Source: Phytomonas francai | Lineage: Eukaryota; Euglenozoa; Kinetoplastea; Trypanosomatida; Trypanosomatidae | Assembly: GCA_001766655.1 (NCBI GenBank) | Contig: MJCC01000011.1 | Coordinates: 420,796-484,795, forward strand | Direction of reading: 5' to 3' | DNA: 64,000 bases | Part shown: positions 9,925 through 19,694 of the stretch, in pieces | Layout: every line of letters begins with the position of its first letter | Numbering within the stretch: the first letter of the stretch is position 1 | Position numbers and translations under genes: made by a program | The notes under the pieces: generated by a model | Databases searched by the model: none | The model's input: the letters and a program-made list of their open reading frames with translations, nothing else | Told to the model about the DNA's origin: nothing

Positions 9925-10566
9925 ATGCTCGGGCGCCGTGTATTCGCCAGCGCACCACTCCCGCGCCGCCTGTACGCCAGGCTGCATATCCAGTCCAGCG
10001 CGCAGGCCGCGCGTCGGTTGCCCTCCCTTGCCCCGCTAGTCGCCCTGGAGGCGAAGAACACGACGCTGTTTTGCTCCTTTCTCGCCCTTAACGCGCTCTG
10101 CCGGAGCAGCGCCAGGCTGGGCGGGGAGGAGGGGAGGGGAAGCCTGTCCGGAGGCCTCATCGGGGCTGAGGCCGCGCAGGCCTGCACGCCGTGGTCACTC
10201 GGAACGATCCGCGGTTCTTTTCAGCCCTTTGCGTTGGCTTTTAGCTTCTCACCATGCTGGTGCTCCTTTACGATTCTAACAAAAATGATACCTCTGTCGA
10301 GGCTTCCACGCGCATGAATAGAACCATATTTATCGCAAAAGAGGACAATCGGAGGAGGCGTAAGAGATAGAGACGAGGCATGATATCCTTTCCATTTTTG
10401 AGGTGGCTCCTACGTTAGACTTATTATCGACAACCCGCTACTGGAAATCAAGGGCCTGAATAAAGTGGAGTTGCAGTTTAAAGACGCATCCTCAGTCAAA
10501 CTGGTAACACCACTTTACACAAATACTTTACTACACGCAACGAATGAAACCTTTGGGTTTGGATGA
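9925..10566 (+). pseudogene. Broken small gene of the MFGRRV-presequence family
   Basis: An ATG at 9925 opens a 130-residue frame. Its first ~53 residues (MLGRRVFASAPLPRRLYARL...) are nearly identical, in DNA and protein, to the start of the gene at 16071, then diverge. Arg-rich, Ser/Ala-rich and acid-free, they resemble a mitochondrial presequence. Past about 10165 the coding-like signal leaves this frame. Frame 0 carries VVTRNDPRFFSAL and, after an in-frame TAG (10242-10244), MLVLLYDSNKNDTSVEAS to a TAG at 10368. The next frame carries EIETRHDILSIFEVAPTLD to a TGA at 10457. The first frame resumes with GLNKVELQFKDASSVKLV to a TGA at 10564. I read this as one gene broken by several frameshifts and a stop. 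Confidence 0.5.
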
Positions 10567-11249
10567 CTGGATAGGTGCTTTTTCTTGAATATTCACATTT
10601 TTTTCTCTAAACATTTGACAGGGGAATGACTATTTCATAATACTTTCCAAGACGAAGGGGAGAGGTAAAGATTGAACGGGTGGATTTGAATTTCTGATGG
10701 TTTTGATCTAGATTTCGGAAATTTTCTCGTTCACATATCGGAGCAAATTTGGAAGGGGTAAAAGGATGTAATAGCTCACATTTTTCATAAAAAGATGAAA
10801 CACAAGTAGGACTTCGAATTTAATATTGCCGCTTCTATGTTTTTCGATCTGTCCTTAGCAGAAATCTTAAAATGAAAAGATCGAAAATTTGATGATTTGC
10901 CCTTTTACTTTGATCGACTGATAGAATATACGGATATGTGATCTTTGTCATCACGAATTCGTAGTCTTATTGGTGGTTTAGTATTTCAGATTGTGCTTTC
11001 TCCTCTTTTTTTCCTCCTCGCCGATATAGAGTTTATACATCACTTATACTAGTACTATTACTGATAGTTATTATTACTACAACCTAGTCTACAAAAGAAT
11101 TAAATTAGTCGAAGCTCAATAGTTCTAAAAGACTAAGCATCAACCCTGCAGCGGCGAAAAGTCTCAGAAAGGGAGAAGGGAAGGAAGTTAACCCATAATT
11201 GCCCCACTTACTCATTTTTGTTGCATTTATTATTAGAGAAATTAGGTAC
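10567..11249. other. AT-rich spacer
   Basis: No gene seen. A purine-rich stretch near 11130-11190 lies just before the MBOAT gene. The MBOAT reading frame extends to a TTG at 11199 but has no ATG there. Confidence 0.45.
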
Positions 11250-13391
11250 ATGAAAAGAGACAGTCTTTCTTACACCAGCACGGAGCCTAATGTTCCAGAC
11301 GAAAATTTGAATGTCATAAACCCCTTAACATCTCATCAAATTCCCGGAGTTGCAGAGCCCCGTATTGATTATCTTAAAAAAACGACGTTTGAATACATTT
11401 TTTGCGCGGCCGTAGTTTTGTATGTTACCTTTGGAGTAGTCTTTCTCGAAATTGCGCGGCTGAGTAAACGGTACCACGAGCTATTGAAATCGAACCTAAA
11501 CCCGCCTTGGATTCCTTTTTCCTGGCTGAACAGCAATGGAGTAGACGTAACGGATGGGCAGTGGTATTATATCATTTCCTTCCTACCGTTTGCTCTGCCG
11601 ATCATGGCGCTGTTTCTTTTTTTCTCCCGTCAACAACGCCGTAAGGGTCGCGCTGTGTTAAACTCACAGGATTCCCCCAACACTATTCCGTATAGTATTC
11701 GTCCTAAGGGCTCGGCCAAACCTCAGGCCGGTACACCTTTCGTAGAAGCGAAGAGCATGAGTCTGCCAACTCTGTGGACAAACGCGGGTGGGGGAGAGGG
11801 AGAAGGTTCTTCTTCCCGCCATCAACCTAGTTCTCCTGAGGATGTGGATGGCTTAGCCTTCGGTTCTAGTGATCCCTGCCACACCAAATCGACCTCTGAG
11901 GTCGTTTACGCTCGCCGTGACCTAACGAATACTCATATTTTGCACTTCCTCTTCGGTTTGTTCATCGCGCTTGGCGTTACGGGAACTGACTCCCTGTTCG
12001 GGTTTGCCTTCATTGTTGCAAACTATTACGCCATTAGGGTGCTCTATAGATGCTGCAGCTTCCGTGTTTCCATGGCGGTGATGTGGTTCACCCAGATTGC
12101 AATTCTCTTCTTGCATTACTTCGTGGGAAGGTATCGTTTTAGCTGGTTTGGTTTGGGTTTCCTAGATGACCCCTGGCGACCCTTATTTCGTTGGACGATA
12201 GTCTATAACATGTCAATACTGCGCATGATTTCGTTCAACATGGATTTGCATGAGGCAATGGATCCGCAGGACAGCACTGCCCGGCGTGAGCAGGTTATTC
12301 AAAAGCACGAGAGCACCTGCGTAGAGTGTGCAGTCATACGTGATAAAGGTGGATACCACCCGCAAAGCGTCTTAATCGAAAAGATACGATGCTTTAGGTG
12401 CCGAACCGACTGCCCTCGCTTGTTGTCAGAGTATAACTTGCTAAGCTACCTTGCTTATATCTTTTACCCCCCACTCTACCTCACGGGCCCGATGCTTTCG
12501 TTCAACGCGTACACTTCCTATCTTCACCACGCGACGCGGGGCATTGTCGGGAGGTCGGTTTGGCGTTATGCCCTTCGCTGTGCAGGCAGCGGCGCGCTGC
12601 TTTCCTTTGTCATGCACTACGCACACATGGTCGCGCTTTTGGATTTATACCGAAAAAGCCCCTATCATGATCCCTTGCAATCGCCCGATCCGCATGACAT
12701 TTCCTCAATTCAACTCACTCAAACGCAGCGATTGATCCTCTTCTACTCTCTTCTCGGATTCCTATGGCTAAAGTTTGACTTCGTCTGGAAGCTTGCTCGC
12801 CTCATCGCACTTTTCGATGGCGTTGAGCCGCCGGAGGATATGCGGCGCTGCTTTTCCAATACGGTAAGCATTCAGAGTTTTTGGCGGGACTGGCATGCAT
12901 CTTTTAATATGTGGATTGTGCGCTATATGTACATTCCGATAGGAGGTAAGAAGAACAAAATTTTCGCCATCTTTGTCATCTTCTTTTTTATTGCCATCTG
13001 GCATGATCTTGATCTAAGGCTGTTTTTGTGGGCAGGGCTCACGTGCGTTTTCTTTGTTCCTGAGATCCTCATCACGTCGTTTTTTTTCACAACTAAAAAC
13101 AAATTTATCCGGCGTATGAGGCAGCGACCGCTGGCGTGGCGATGGGTGCGTATTATCGGTGCTCAGTTTGGCATAATGGAGCTTATTCTTATAAATCTTA
13201 CAGGGTTCACGCTAGGAGCGGTCGCCCCAACACGTGAGATACATGGTTTTTTCATAAAAACCTCCTGGGGGTGTATAATTTCCACATTATTCTTAACGCT
13301 TTGTGCCGCAAACGTCGCGGTGCAGGATCGAGATCAACAAGCTTATGAGGAGCGTGTATTACGAATCAAATATCATCTAAAACCTAAGTAA
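11250..13391 (+). CDS. GUP1: MBOAT acyltransferase, GUP1-like (glycerol uptake protein family)
   Basis: The protein has 713 residues from the ATG at 11250, with about ten hydrophobic segments. The MBOAT signature is clear. FWRDWHASFNMW places a histidine at residue ~549, followed by VRYMYIPIGG, and the invariant MBOAT histidine lies in FFFIAIWHDLDLRLFLW at residue ~585. The FWRDWH...RYMYIPIGG arrangement is typical of Gup1 and hedgehog acyltransferase rather than DGAT1. Gup1 proteins are ER membrane acyltransferases that remodel GPI-anchor lipids in yeast; the 'glycerol uptake' name is historical. A long hydrophilic insert (~150-230), rich in Ser/Gly, follows the second membrane segment. A cytosolic Cys cluster (CVECAVI... 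CFRCRTDCP, ~355-390) is unusual and may bind metal. Confidence 0.88.
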   Translation: MKRDSLSYTSTEPNVPDENLNVINPLTSHQIPGVAEPRIDYLKKTTFEYIFCAAVVLYVTFGVVFLEIARLSKRYHELLKSNLNPPWIPFSWLNSNGVDVTDGQWYYIISFLPFALPIMALFLFFSRQQRRKGRAVLNSQDSPNTIPYSIRPKGSAKPQAGTPFVEAKSMSLPTLWTNAGGGEGEGSSSRHQPSSPEDVDGLAFGSSDPCHTKSTSEVVYARRDLTNTHILHFLFGLFIALGVTGTDSLFGFAFIVANYYAIRVLYRCCSFRVSMAVMWFTQIAILFLHYFVGRYRFSWFGLGFLDDPWRPLFRWTIVYNMSILRMISFNMDLHEAMDPQDSTARREQVIQKHESTCVECAVIRDKGGYHPQSVLIEKIRCFRCRTDCPRLLSEYNLLSYLAYIFYPPLYLTGPMLSFNAYTSYLHHATRGIVGRSVWRYALRCAGSGALLSFVMHYAHMVALLDLYRKSPYHDPLQSPDPHDISSIQLTQTQRLILFYSLLGFLWLKFDFVWKLARLIALFDGVEPPEDMRRCFSNTVSIQSFWRDWHASFNMWIVRYMYIPIGGKKNKIFAIFVIFFFIAIWHDLDLRLFLWAGLTCVFFVPEILITSFFFTTKNKFIRRMRQRPLAWRWVRIIGAQFGIMELILINLTGFTLGAVAPTREIHGFFIKTSWGCIISTLFLTLCAANVAVQDRDQQAYEERVLRIKYHLKPK

Positions 13392-13831
13392 AGCTAACCA
13401 CTTACAGACGGAATAAATAATACATACTCTAAATGCATACCGTACGTCCCTGCTAATATTGCTGCATAGGTACGCCTTTTTTCCTTTGCACTTTTCACAT
13501 TGGAGACGAAAAAAATGCGATTTCGAGAGGTCGGACTCTGAGAAGCTCCTTTGATTATTTCTGTAAATGTTGAACCCATGATAAGTTCTAACATTTTTTC
13601 AGTACAGACAAAAAAGAAACTGGACGAATCAAATGTGGAAAGAGAAGCTGAAAGAAGATCCTTCCTTCAGTAAAGATGCAATTTGAATTAAAAGTTATTT
13701 AGAATTATTTTCCACACTCTTTCCGCTTTCGTCTCTTTTCTTTTTTTTCGCCAGGTTCCATACATCATTACCACACGCGGAGTCAGTCTACTTTTTCAAA
13801 GCTATAAACAAACAAAAGGGGTGGGGAGGAG
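13392..13831. other. AT-rich spacer with T-rich tract
   Basis: No gene seen. A T/C-rich run at about 13726-13752, ending in CAG, is a candidate trans-splice acceptor for the phosphatase gene. Confidence 0.45.
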
Positions 13832-15010
13832 ATGAAATTTATTCCTAAGTGTCCAACTTATCCCATTCAAAAGTATCATGCAGTCGACTGGGCTGTTTTT
13901 TGTGTCCTGGCTATTACCCTTTATCTCACGGATCACTTTGCCATACCGCACTGCCGCACTTTTGAGTGGACCGATCCGACGATTAACCAGCCTAAGAGAG
14001 GGGATACCTTTCCCTCGTACACCATCACTCTGTTAATTTTTATCACGCCATTTTTTTACATCTTATTTGTAAAATTCGCCGTCAAACCGCTCCGTAGCGT
14101 CCTCGGGGAGCCCATGTCGTTCTACTCCTCGCGGGAACCCAAGAAAATCTACGAAGGGCCTCTAAAGGACTTCACCATGAACCCGCTGGTGTCCGGGGAG
14201 ACTCTCCACCAGCCGAACCGACTGATGCTCACGTCTGAGGGCCCGATCTACCCCTGGATCCGGGCCCACCTCTGGTCCTCCCTCATGACGCTCTTTGTGG
14301 TGGACCTCCTTAAGTTATACGCGGGGCGGCTCCGGCCGGACTTCTTGTCCCGACTTGAGGAGGCTGGCTACACGGCGAACGCCGGGCTGCCCGACCCACG
14401 CACGGACGTTCACTTCTACTGCAGCCTCATGCACACGATCCCCGAGCTGCGCGAAGGCCGGCTCTCCTTCCCGTCCGGCCACAGCGCGTCCTACTTCGCG
14501 GTCTGCACCGTCCTCATGCTCTTCCTCTTGGCGCACCTTCGGCCGTTCGCGCGGCAGGGCAGCTTCGTCCGCCTCCTCCTCGCCCTCTCCCCGCTCTCCC
14601 TCGCCGCCATCTGCGCGGTGAGCCGGACGCGGGACCACAAGCACCACTTCTCCGACATCGCCGTCGGCTCGGGGCTCGGGGCGGGCGCGGGGGTCCTCGC
14701 CTTCCACGCCGCCTTCCGCTCTGCCGGTGGGCCGCTGACCGTCTACCTCGCCCGGAGCGAAGTCGACGTGGAGTACCTCCGGCGCTACCGCGCGAGCCTC
14801 TTCGGCGGCGCGCGGAGCAGCCTCGGGGGCGCGAACTACCAGGCCACCGCGCACCGGCCCGACGGCGTGGAGGCGGACGACGGCCACACCGCCATCGTCT
14901 GCACGACCAGCGAGCCCGAGGCCTACGGCGGCCCCACGCCCGCGGCGCCCGGGATGCTGGTCACCGAGTCCGAGCTCAACGAGGACCCGAACGCGGTATC
15001 CTGGCTGTAG
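13832..15010 (+). CDS. PAP2-family lipid phosphate phosphatase
   Basis: The protein has 392 residues with six likely membrane segments. All three PAP2/LPP catalytic motifs are intact: KLYAGRLRP (K161 to RP169), PSGH (214-217) and SRTRDHKHHFSD (S264-D275, with the nucleophile-activating His). The enzyme should dephosphorylate phosphatidic acid, lyso-PA or similar lipids on the lumenal/extracellular side of a membrane. The hydrophilic C-terminal ~90 residues are Ala/Gly/Glu-rich and may be cytosolic. Base composition changes abruptly inside the gene: the first ~250 bases are AT-leaning like the spacer, the rest strongly GC-rich. Confidence 0.9.
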   Translation: MKFIPKCPTYPIQKYHAVDWAVFCVLAITLYLTDHFAIPHCRTFEWTDPTINQPKRGDTFPSYTITLLIFITPFFYILFVKFAVKPLRSVLGEPMSFYSSREPKKIYEGPLKDFTMNPLVSGETLHQPNRLMLTSEGPIYPWIRAHLWSSLMTLFVVDLLKLYAGRLRPDFLSRLEEAGYTANAGLPDPRTDVHFYCSLMHTIPELREGRLSFPSGHSASYFAVCTVLMLFLLAHLRPFARQGSFVRLLLALSPLSLAAICAVSRTRDHKHHFSDIAVGSGLGAGAGVLAFHAAFRSAGGPLTVYLARSEVDVEYLRRYRASLFGGARSSLGGANYQATAHRPDGVEADDGHTAIVCTTSEPEAYGGPTPAAPGMLVTESELNEDPNAVSWL

Positions 15011-16070
15011 CGGGGAAAAAGGGGCGCAGATCCCCCTCCCCCGTGCCGCTCCGTCTGGGCGTGGCGGAAGTGAGCCCGAGAATACCGTGCCGTGGCTCCG
15101 CGTCGTAGCGACCACCCCCCGCTTTAGCACTCTCCCAATAACGTGTAACGGATTGGAGGGGGGAGTAGAACCGTTCTGTTGCACGGCAATTATAACATGA
15201 AATTTTATCTATGCCCACATTTATATACAAATATGCGGTTGAGGTTCGGCTAGATATGGTTTACTTTGTAGAGTTCATTTTTAGGACCTTAGCCATAGAT
15301 TCTTTATATTGAGACTGGATAGGTGCTGAGCGTCGCCTCGTTTTTTGTGTGCTATTTTTTTTTTTTTGCTCTTCAAGTTGGATGAACCCAATGATGAAAA
15401 AAACGGGGAAAATTCTTGGTCAATAGACCTTTATCGCTGTCATTTTCATTCATTGTGAATCTTTGATAATAGAAATGCGTTCTCTAGTACGTAGCTGCAA
15501 TGCATACTGGACTACTACCTGTCATTTGCATTTCCTGTTCCTTTGAAATATTGTTTAAGGGAAGAGCGGTGATATGCAGACGATCCTCAGCATCGCACTC
15601 TTTTTTTTATCATTTTTTGTTTAAGCAGAGTAACCTATAACTCCCCTGTGGAAAATTTATACGGTAAGAATAGGGAATGTGCTCCCAACTATACTATTTG
15701 AAAATGTTGAAATATAAGAATTTATTGGTATTTAAAACTACAATGAAAAAAAAAGATATGTTGGTGTCAGATAATTCCTAGGAATCTTCTTTAGTCGTGC
15801 TTCTTATATTTTAAGTTTTTTCTTTTTGTTTTCTCAATTGTGTCTTTTTTCGTTTTTGAAAATAAACGTTTTTATTAAAGAAAACGCGAACAGCGTCTTT
15901 TCATCACCTTCTAGTGAGTATCGACACGTTTTTTACCTGACAGAATCCTTGGTTGACACGTTTGGTCACCGTAATTACCCACTGCTTCGTTCGTGAAAGG
16001 ATTTGATTTTTTTTCTCATATCTTTTGACGTTTTTTTGTCCTTTTCCTCCATATATACAAGAAGAACGAA
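15011..16070. other. 1.06 kb AT-rich spacer
   Basis: No gene seen. Poly-T runs near 15356-15367 and 15600-15609. A T-rich stretch with AG-type sites precedes the next ORF. Confidence 0.5.
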
Positions 16071-16430
16071 ATGTTCGGGCGCCGTGTGTTCGCCAGCGCA
16101 CCACTCCCGCGCCGCCTGTACGCCAGGCTGCATATCCAGTCCAGCGCGCAGGCCGCGCGTCGGTTGCCCTCCCTTGCCCCGCTAGTCGCCCTGGAGGCGA
16201 AGAACACGACGCTGTTTTGCGCCTTTCTCGCCAGTACTCTCGATGGCGTGATCAGATCAGGCGCGTCTCCCTCCCTCGCAAAGATGGATGAGCTCTTTGC
16301 TTCCTGGGCTCCGCTAGCGAACACCACCGCGTTGGCTTTTATGCAAATGAGTGGGAAGGGTTTAGTGAGTTGGTGCATGCCATTAACCAATCTTTCCTTT
16401 GGATTTGAGAGCACGGAAAGGTGGAAATGA
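16071..16430 (+). CDS. Small orphan protein with presequence-like N terminus (MFGRRV family)
   Basis: The protein has 119 residues from the ATG at 16071. The N-terminal ~53 residues, with R/S/A-rich and acid-free sequence MFGRRVFASAPLPRRLYARL, match the broken gene at 9925 almost exactly; the remaining ~65 residues are different. A third, more diverged relative of similar length lies at 35702. The start looks like a mitochondrial targeting presequence. After the stop, another frame carries coding-like sequence (LLEAFDKVFGVCEWAEKD) from about 16445 to 16600, behind a pyrimidine tract and a CAG. The true gene may therefore be longer and frameshifted, or a second remnant follows it. Function unknown. 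Confidence 0.5.
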   Translation: MFGRRVFASAPLPRRLYARLHIQSSAQAARRLPSLAPLVALEAKNTTLFCAFLASTLDGVIRSGASPSLAKMDELFASWAPLANTTALAFMQMSGKGLVSWCMPLTNLSFGFESTERWK

Positions 16431-17038
16431 CGCAGTTTTTACCTCTTTCCCTGCAGGTGCTGTTAGAGGCCTTTGATAAAGTTTTTGGCGTGTGTGAATG
16501 GGCGGAGAAAGATTTAACGCCGTTTGTCCGTAGGTGGGTGTTTACGACAAGTGATCTAACAGGCCCAAACTCACTGGTTTTGTTACCCCTTGCGTGTGTA
16601 GAGGAGGGAGGGAGGGAGGGAGGGAGGATGCTATGCCATAACATACAGAGAGCAAAATTCGTAAAACTTTGCACATTTTTACATCGCCAAATCATTGCAA
16701 CTGTAAGAATACAGTATATATATATATAACCCTGGTAGTTGTGCATGGTAGTCTTTGCAACAGTGAAAACTTGTTATTTGGGAATGAAAAGAGTCATCTA
16801 GGAAAATGAATAATAAAAAGTGTCGTCTTCACATAAAAAAATAGCGAATCCAGAAATTGAAGGATACTCCCTCTCCACATGCAAAGAGTATTGAAAAAGG
16901 AGAAGTAGCGAATTTTAAAAATGAGTAGGGGCATCTTCTTGCATTTATTTGTAGACATCTATTAGCGAAGGTGTAAAAAAGGTAATCGTGCATGACAATC
17001 AAAATAACACGGGATCAAGTATTCTCTTTCTTACCCTT

Positions 17039-17074
<36 letters not shown>

Positions 17075-17186
17075 ATTGCAACCTACACCACATCAAATAG
17101 AAGATATATAGATTGACTTTATAAAACGCACACTGTATACATCTCTCTATATATCTGTATATATAGATACATCTGTCCATATATTC
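16431..17186. repeat. Spacer with GGGA and TA microsatellites and a coding-like remnant
   Basis: Coding-like frame at about 16445-16600 without its own ATG (see the preceding gene). A (GGGA)n tract lies at about 16602-16627 and (TA)n runs at about 16713-16728 and 17041-17070. The rest is AT-rich with nothing recognised. Confidence 0.5.
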
Positions 17187-18941
17187 ATGTTCCGACGCAT
17201 GCTTTCCAACACCCGAAAGCCCATTGGTCGCCTTGCCGCCGCCACGCCCGTGCGAGCCCACGGCCACTCCCACAGCCACGGCCACACCCACAGCCACGGC
17301 CGCATCGAGCCCGAAATTGTCGGCCGCAGCCACCGCCAGTGCCAAATCGCAACGGCCGTTGGCGGAGCTACGAACGTCTTCTTTTGCACCACGAAGATTT
17401 GGCTGGGCTCCTCCGGCGGCTCCGTCGCCCTCGTCGCGGACGGCTTCCACGCCCTGACGGACATCCTCGCCGATGTCGTCTCCTTCTCGACGCTTACCCT
17501 CTCGCGGAAGAAGCTGCCGCGGTGCCGTTTTCCCTTTGGGATCGGCCGGCTGGAGACGAGTGGGGCGATTTTCGTCTCCGGGATCCTGCTCCTCGGCGGC
17601 TTTACGCTGCTCGTGCAGTCCCTCTCGAGCTGCGCGGGCGACTTGCGGAGCCTGGCGGGGTCGATGATCCCGGGGGAGGGGGGCACGGTGATGCACCTCG
17701 TGAACGCGCTGACCACCGCCGTCGGGAGCGTTCTGTTCTTTGGCCACGGTGGCGGCGGCGCGCACGCGGCGGCGGGGGCATCCCCCACGGAACCGCCGTT
17801 CACCGCGGCCGCCGACGCCCATCAAGATCATCCTCATCATCCGGCCTCCTCTCCCCACGATCACGGCCATAAACACAGCCACTTTGAGCTCACGCAGTAC
17901 GACGAGAGGACGGGCGAGGCGATAGTGATGTGGGCGATGGTCCTGCTGGCCGCCTCCTCCGTGGTGTGCAAGGAGATGCTCTTCCGGTGGTCAAAGCGTG
18001 TCGGCGAGAGGGCGGGGTCGCGTGTGGTGGTGGCAAACGCCTATCACCACCGCGCGGACGCGTGGAGCGGTGGCGTAGCGTTGGTCGGTGTCTGCGGGCA
18101 GATGATGGGGATCCCCGGGGTGGACGGCGTTTCTGGCCTCGTCGTCTCCATTTCGGTGTGTAAAATGGGGTATGGGCTGCTGCGCGATTCCATTCTAGAG
18201 TTTTTTGACCATCAAAGAGCCGAGGATGTCGCGCGCGTACGTAAGCAGCTGATGAAGTTCTACGTCTTTTTGGAGGAAGAGGGGAAAATGCGATTGGAGA
18301 TCAGCGAGTCGGATGCGGAGGAAGGGAAGGATCTTGCGCAGGGCAAACTCCCTTCCCATGGGGCTGAGAGTACGGCGAAATCGGAATCCCCGTCCGCGCG
18401 CATTGCCACCAACTCCGTCTCCTCACAGTGGAACCCTGAGATGAACAAGATGCGTTTTGTAAACGTGTTTTTAACTCGTCACGGTCGCTTCTACGTCGTG
18501 CATATGAAAGTTTTGCTGCGGGATGATTTCACCGCGCTCCAGCTCCAGACGGCTCTCTCGAAGCTGAATGCATATCTCTCGCAAAGTCTCTCAATTCAGG
18601 ATGTCTTTGCTTCGGTGCAAGTATGCAGTGATACGGCCATACCACGGAAAGAGTATATCAAGCTTCACAATCATGATACAAACGAAGAAGGAAAACATGC
18701 TGAAAAGAAGGATACGGAGGTCTATGTCGCCGCTCAAGGTGATCTTGTGAATCCAACACTGGAGGATTGTCTACATATACTTATCGATTTCCACGCGTTT
18801 CCTCATGGAATCCAGTACAACTGGAAAAAGCGTGAGATTTATGTTGTTGTCAAACGACACACTGATTGCTTGCGCGACGTGGAGTCTGTCGCGAAGATGT
18901 TCGGCTGTAAGCTTATCGAAAGCAATTTTCAAAAAAATTAA
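17187..18941 (+). CDS. Cation diffusion facilitator (CDF) metal transporter, probably mitochondrial
   Basis: The protein has 584 residues. The first ~23 (MFRRMLSNTRKPIGRLAAA) look like a mitochondrial presequence, followed at once by a His/Gly/Ser run (HGHSHSHGHTHSHG). Transport-site motifs are DGFHALTD (D85, H88, D92) in TM2 and HHRADAWSGG (H287, D291) in TM5. A second His-rich loop (HQDHPHHP... HDHGHKHSH, ~212-235) lies between TM4 and TM5. The C-terminal ~220 residues form the cytosolic-type domain plus a long extension. HxxxD sites and a presequence fit the MMT1/2-like mitochondrial iron or zinc transporters better than vacuolar zinc CDFs; the substrate is not determinable here. Confidence 0.87.
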   Translation: MFRRMLSNTRKPIGRLAAATPVRAHGHSHSHGHTHSHGRIEPEIVGRSHRQCQIATAVGGATNVFFCTTKIWLGSSGGSVALVADGFHALTDILADVVSFSTLTLSRKKLPRCRFPFGIGRLETSGAIFVSGILLLGGFTLLVQSLSSCAGDLRSLAGSMIPGEGGTVMHLVNALTTAVGSVLFFGHGGGGAHAAAGASPTEPPFTAAADAHQDHPHHPASSPHDHGHKHSHFELTQYDERTGEAIVMWAMVLLAASSVVCKEMLFRWSKRVGERAGSRVVVANAYHHRADAWSGGVALVGVCGQMMGIPGVDGVSGLVVSISVCKMGYGLLRDSILEFFDHQRAEDVARVRKQLMKFYVFLEEEGKMRLEISESDAEEGKDLAQGKLPSHGAESTAKSESPSARIATNSVSSQWNPEMNKMRFVNVFLTRHGRFYVVHMKVLLRDDFTALQLQTALSKLNAYLSQSLSIQDVFASVQVCSDTAIPRKEYIKLHNHDTNEEGKHAEKKDTEVYVAAQGDLVNPTLEDCLHILIDFHAFPHGIQYNWKKREIYVVVKRHTDCLRDVESVAKMFGCKLIESNFQKN

Positions 18942-19694
18942 TGAGGGTGAGAGCAGAACATCACCTCATAATTTCTAACAACAGCTGCATATGGAGAGGG
19001 GCGATGAGAAAAGAAATAAGATCATAGAGCATACATATATATTTATGTATTGGTGTGTGTGTGTGTATAAAAAGGACTGATGGTGATGTTTCGCCTATCA
19101 TTGCCTTTTATTGTTAGCCGCTTACTAGTTTTGGGTTTCATTAACTTTATTATTCACAAATCTAAGATGCATTTGCGTGTATATAGGAAAGCAAACTAAT
19201 CCATTTGCTTTAAGAGCCAAAGACGAACATCTGTATCGGAGCTTTTAGTAGCTGAGGAGAGAAAGCATTTATCTCTCGTGTTAGTCTATTTACCTAATAA
19301 CAACTTGTGCCATTTATACACGTACCAGCACACGGAGCTCACAAGACTTCCATATTCATTGTTAGCACATCTTGTAGCTAATAGCTTTTGTAGGGATGAA
19401 AAGATCTTTGTTTTCCCTTTTTTCAATTGTGTTTTTTAATGGCGACACCATGCATCCATGTGTAATTTTTATATGCCAATTGTTACTATAAAATCATCAT
19501 CATATTATTATCATTATTGCGTTTTCTTTATTTCGCGAATGATAACGTGACTTGCAAATGTAAGGCATTCGCCTAAGACAGTTCTATCTTTGTGTAACTA
19601 TACCCCCTTGATCCCACACTACTGTGGGGTTTTCACCTTTCCTGTTGTTCCTTCTTTGTAGCATCACGAGTGTATCTTGAGATCCACACACGCG
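18942..19694. other. AT-rich spacer
   Basis: No gene seen. It contains a short (TG)n run near 19054-19067. A T/C-rich tract with AG sites near 19640-19662 probably serves the next gene. Confidence 0.5.

Noticed and set aside
14315..15184. Long minus-strand ORFs opposite GC-rich genes, here and at 16.9-17.9, 37.8-38.9, 39.2-40.5, 41.2-42.1, 43.3-44.1, 45.7-46.6 and 49.9-51.8 kb
   Set aside because: Shadows caused by high GC at third positions; Arg/Gly/Pro/Ala-rich, no domains, and the opposite strand holds a recognised gene.
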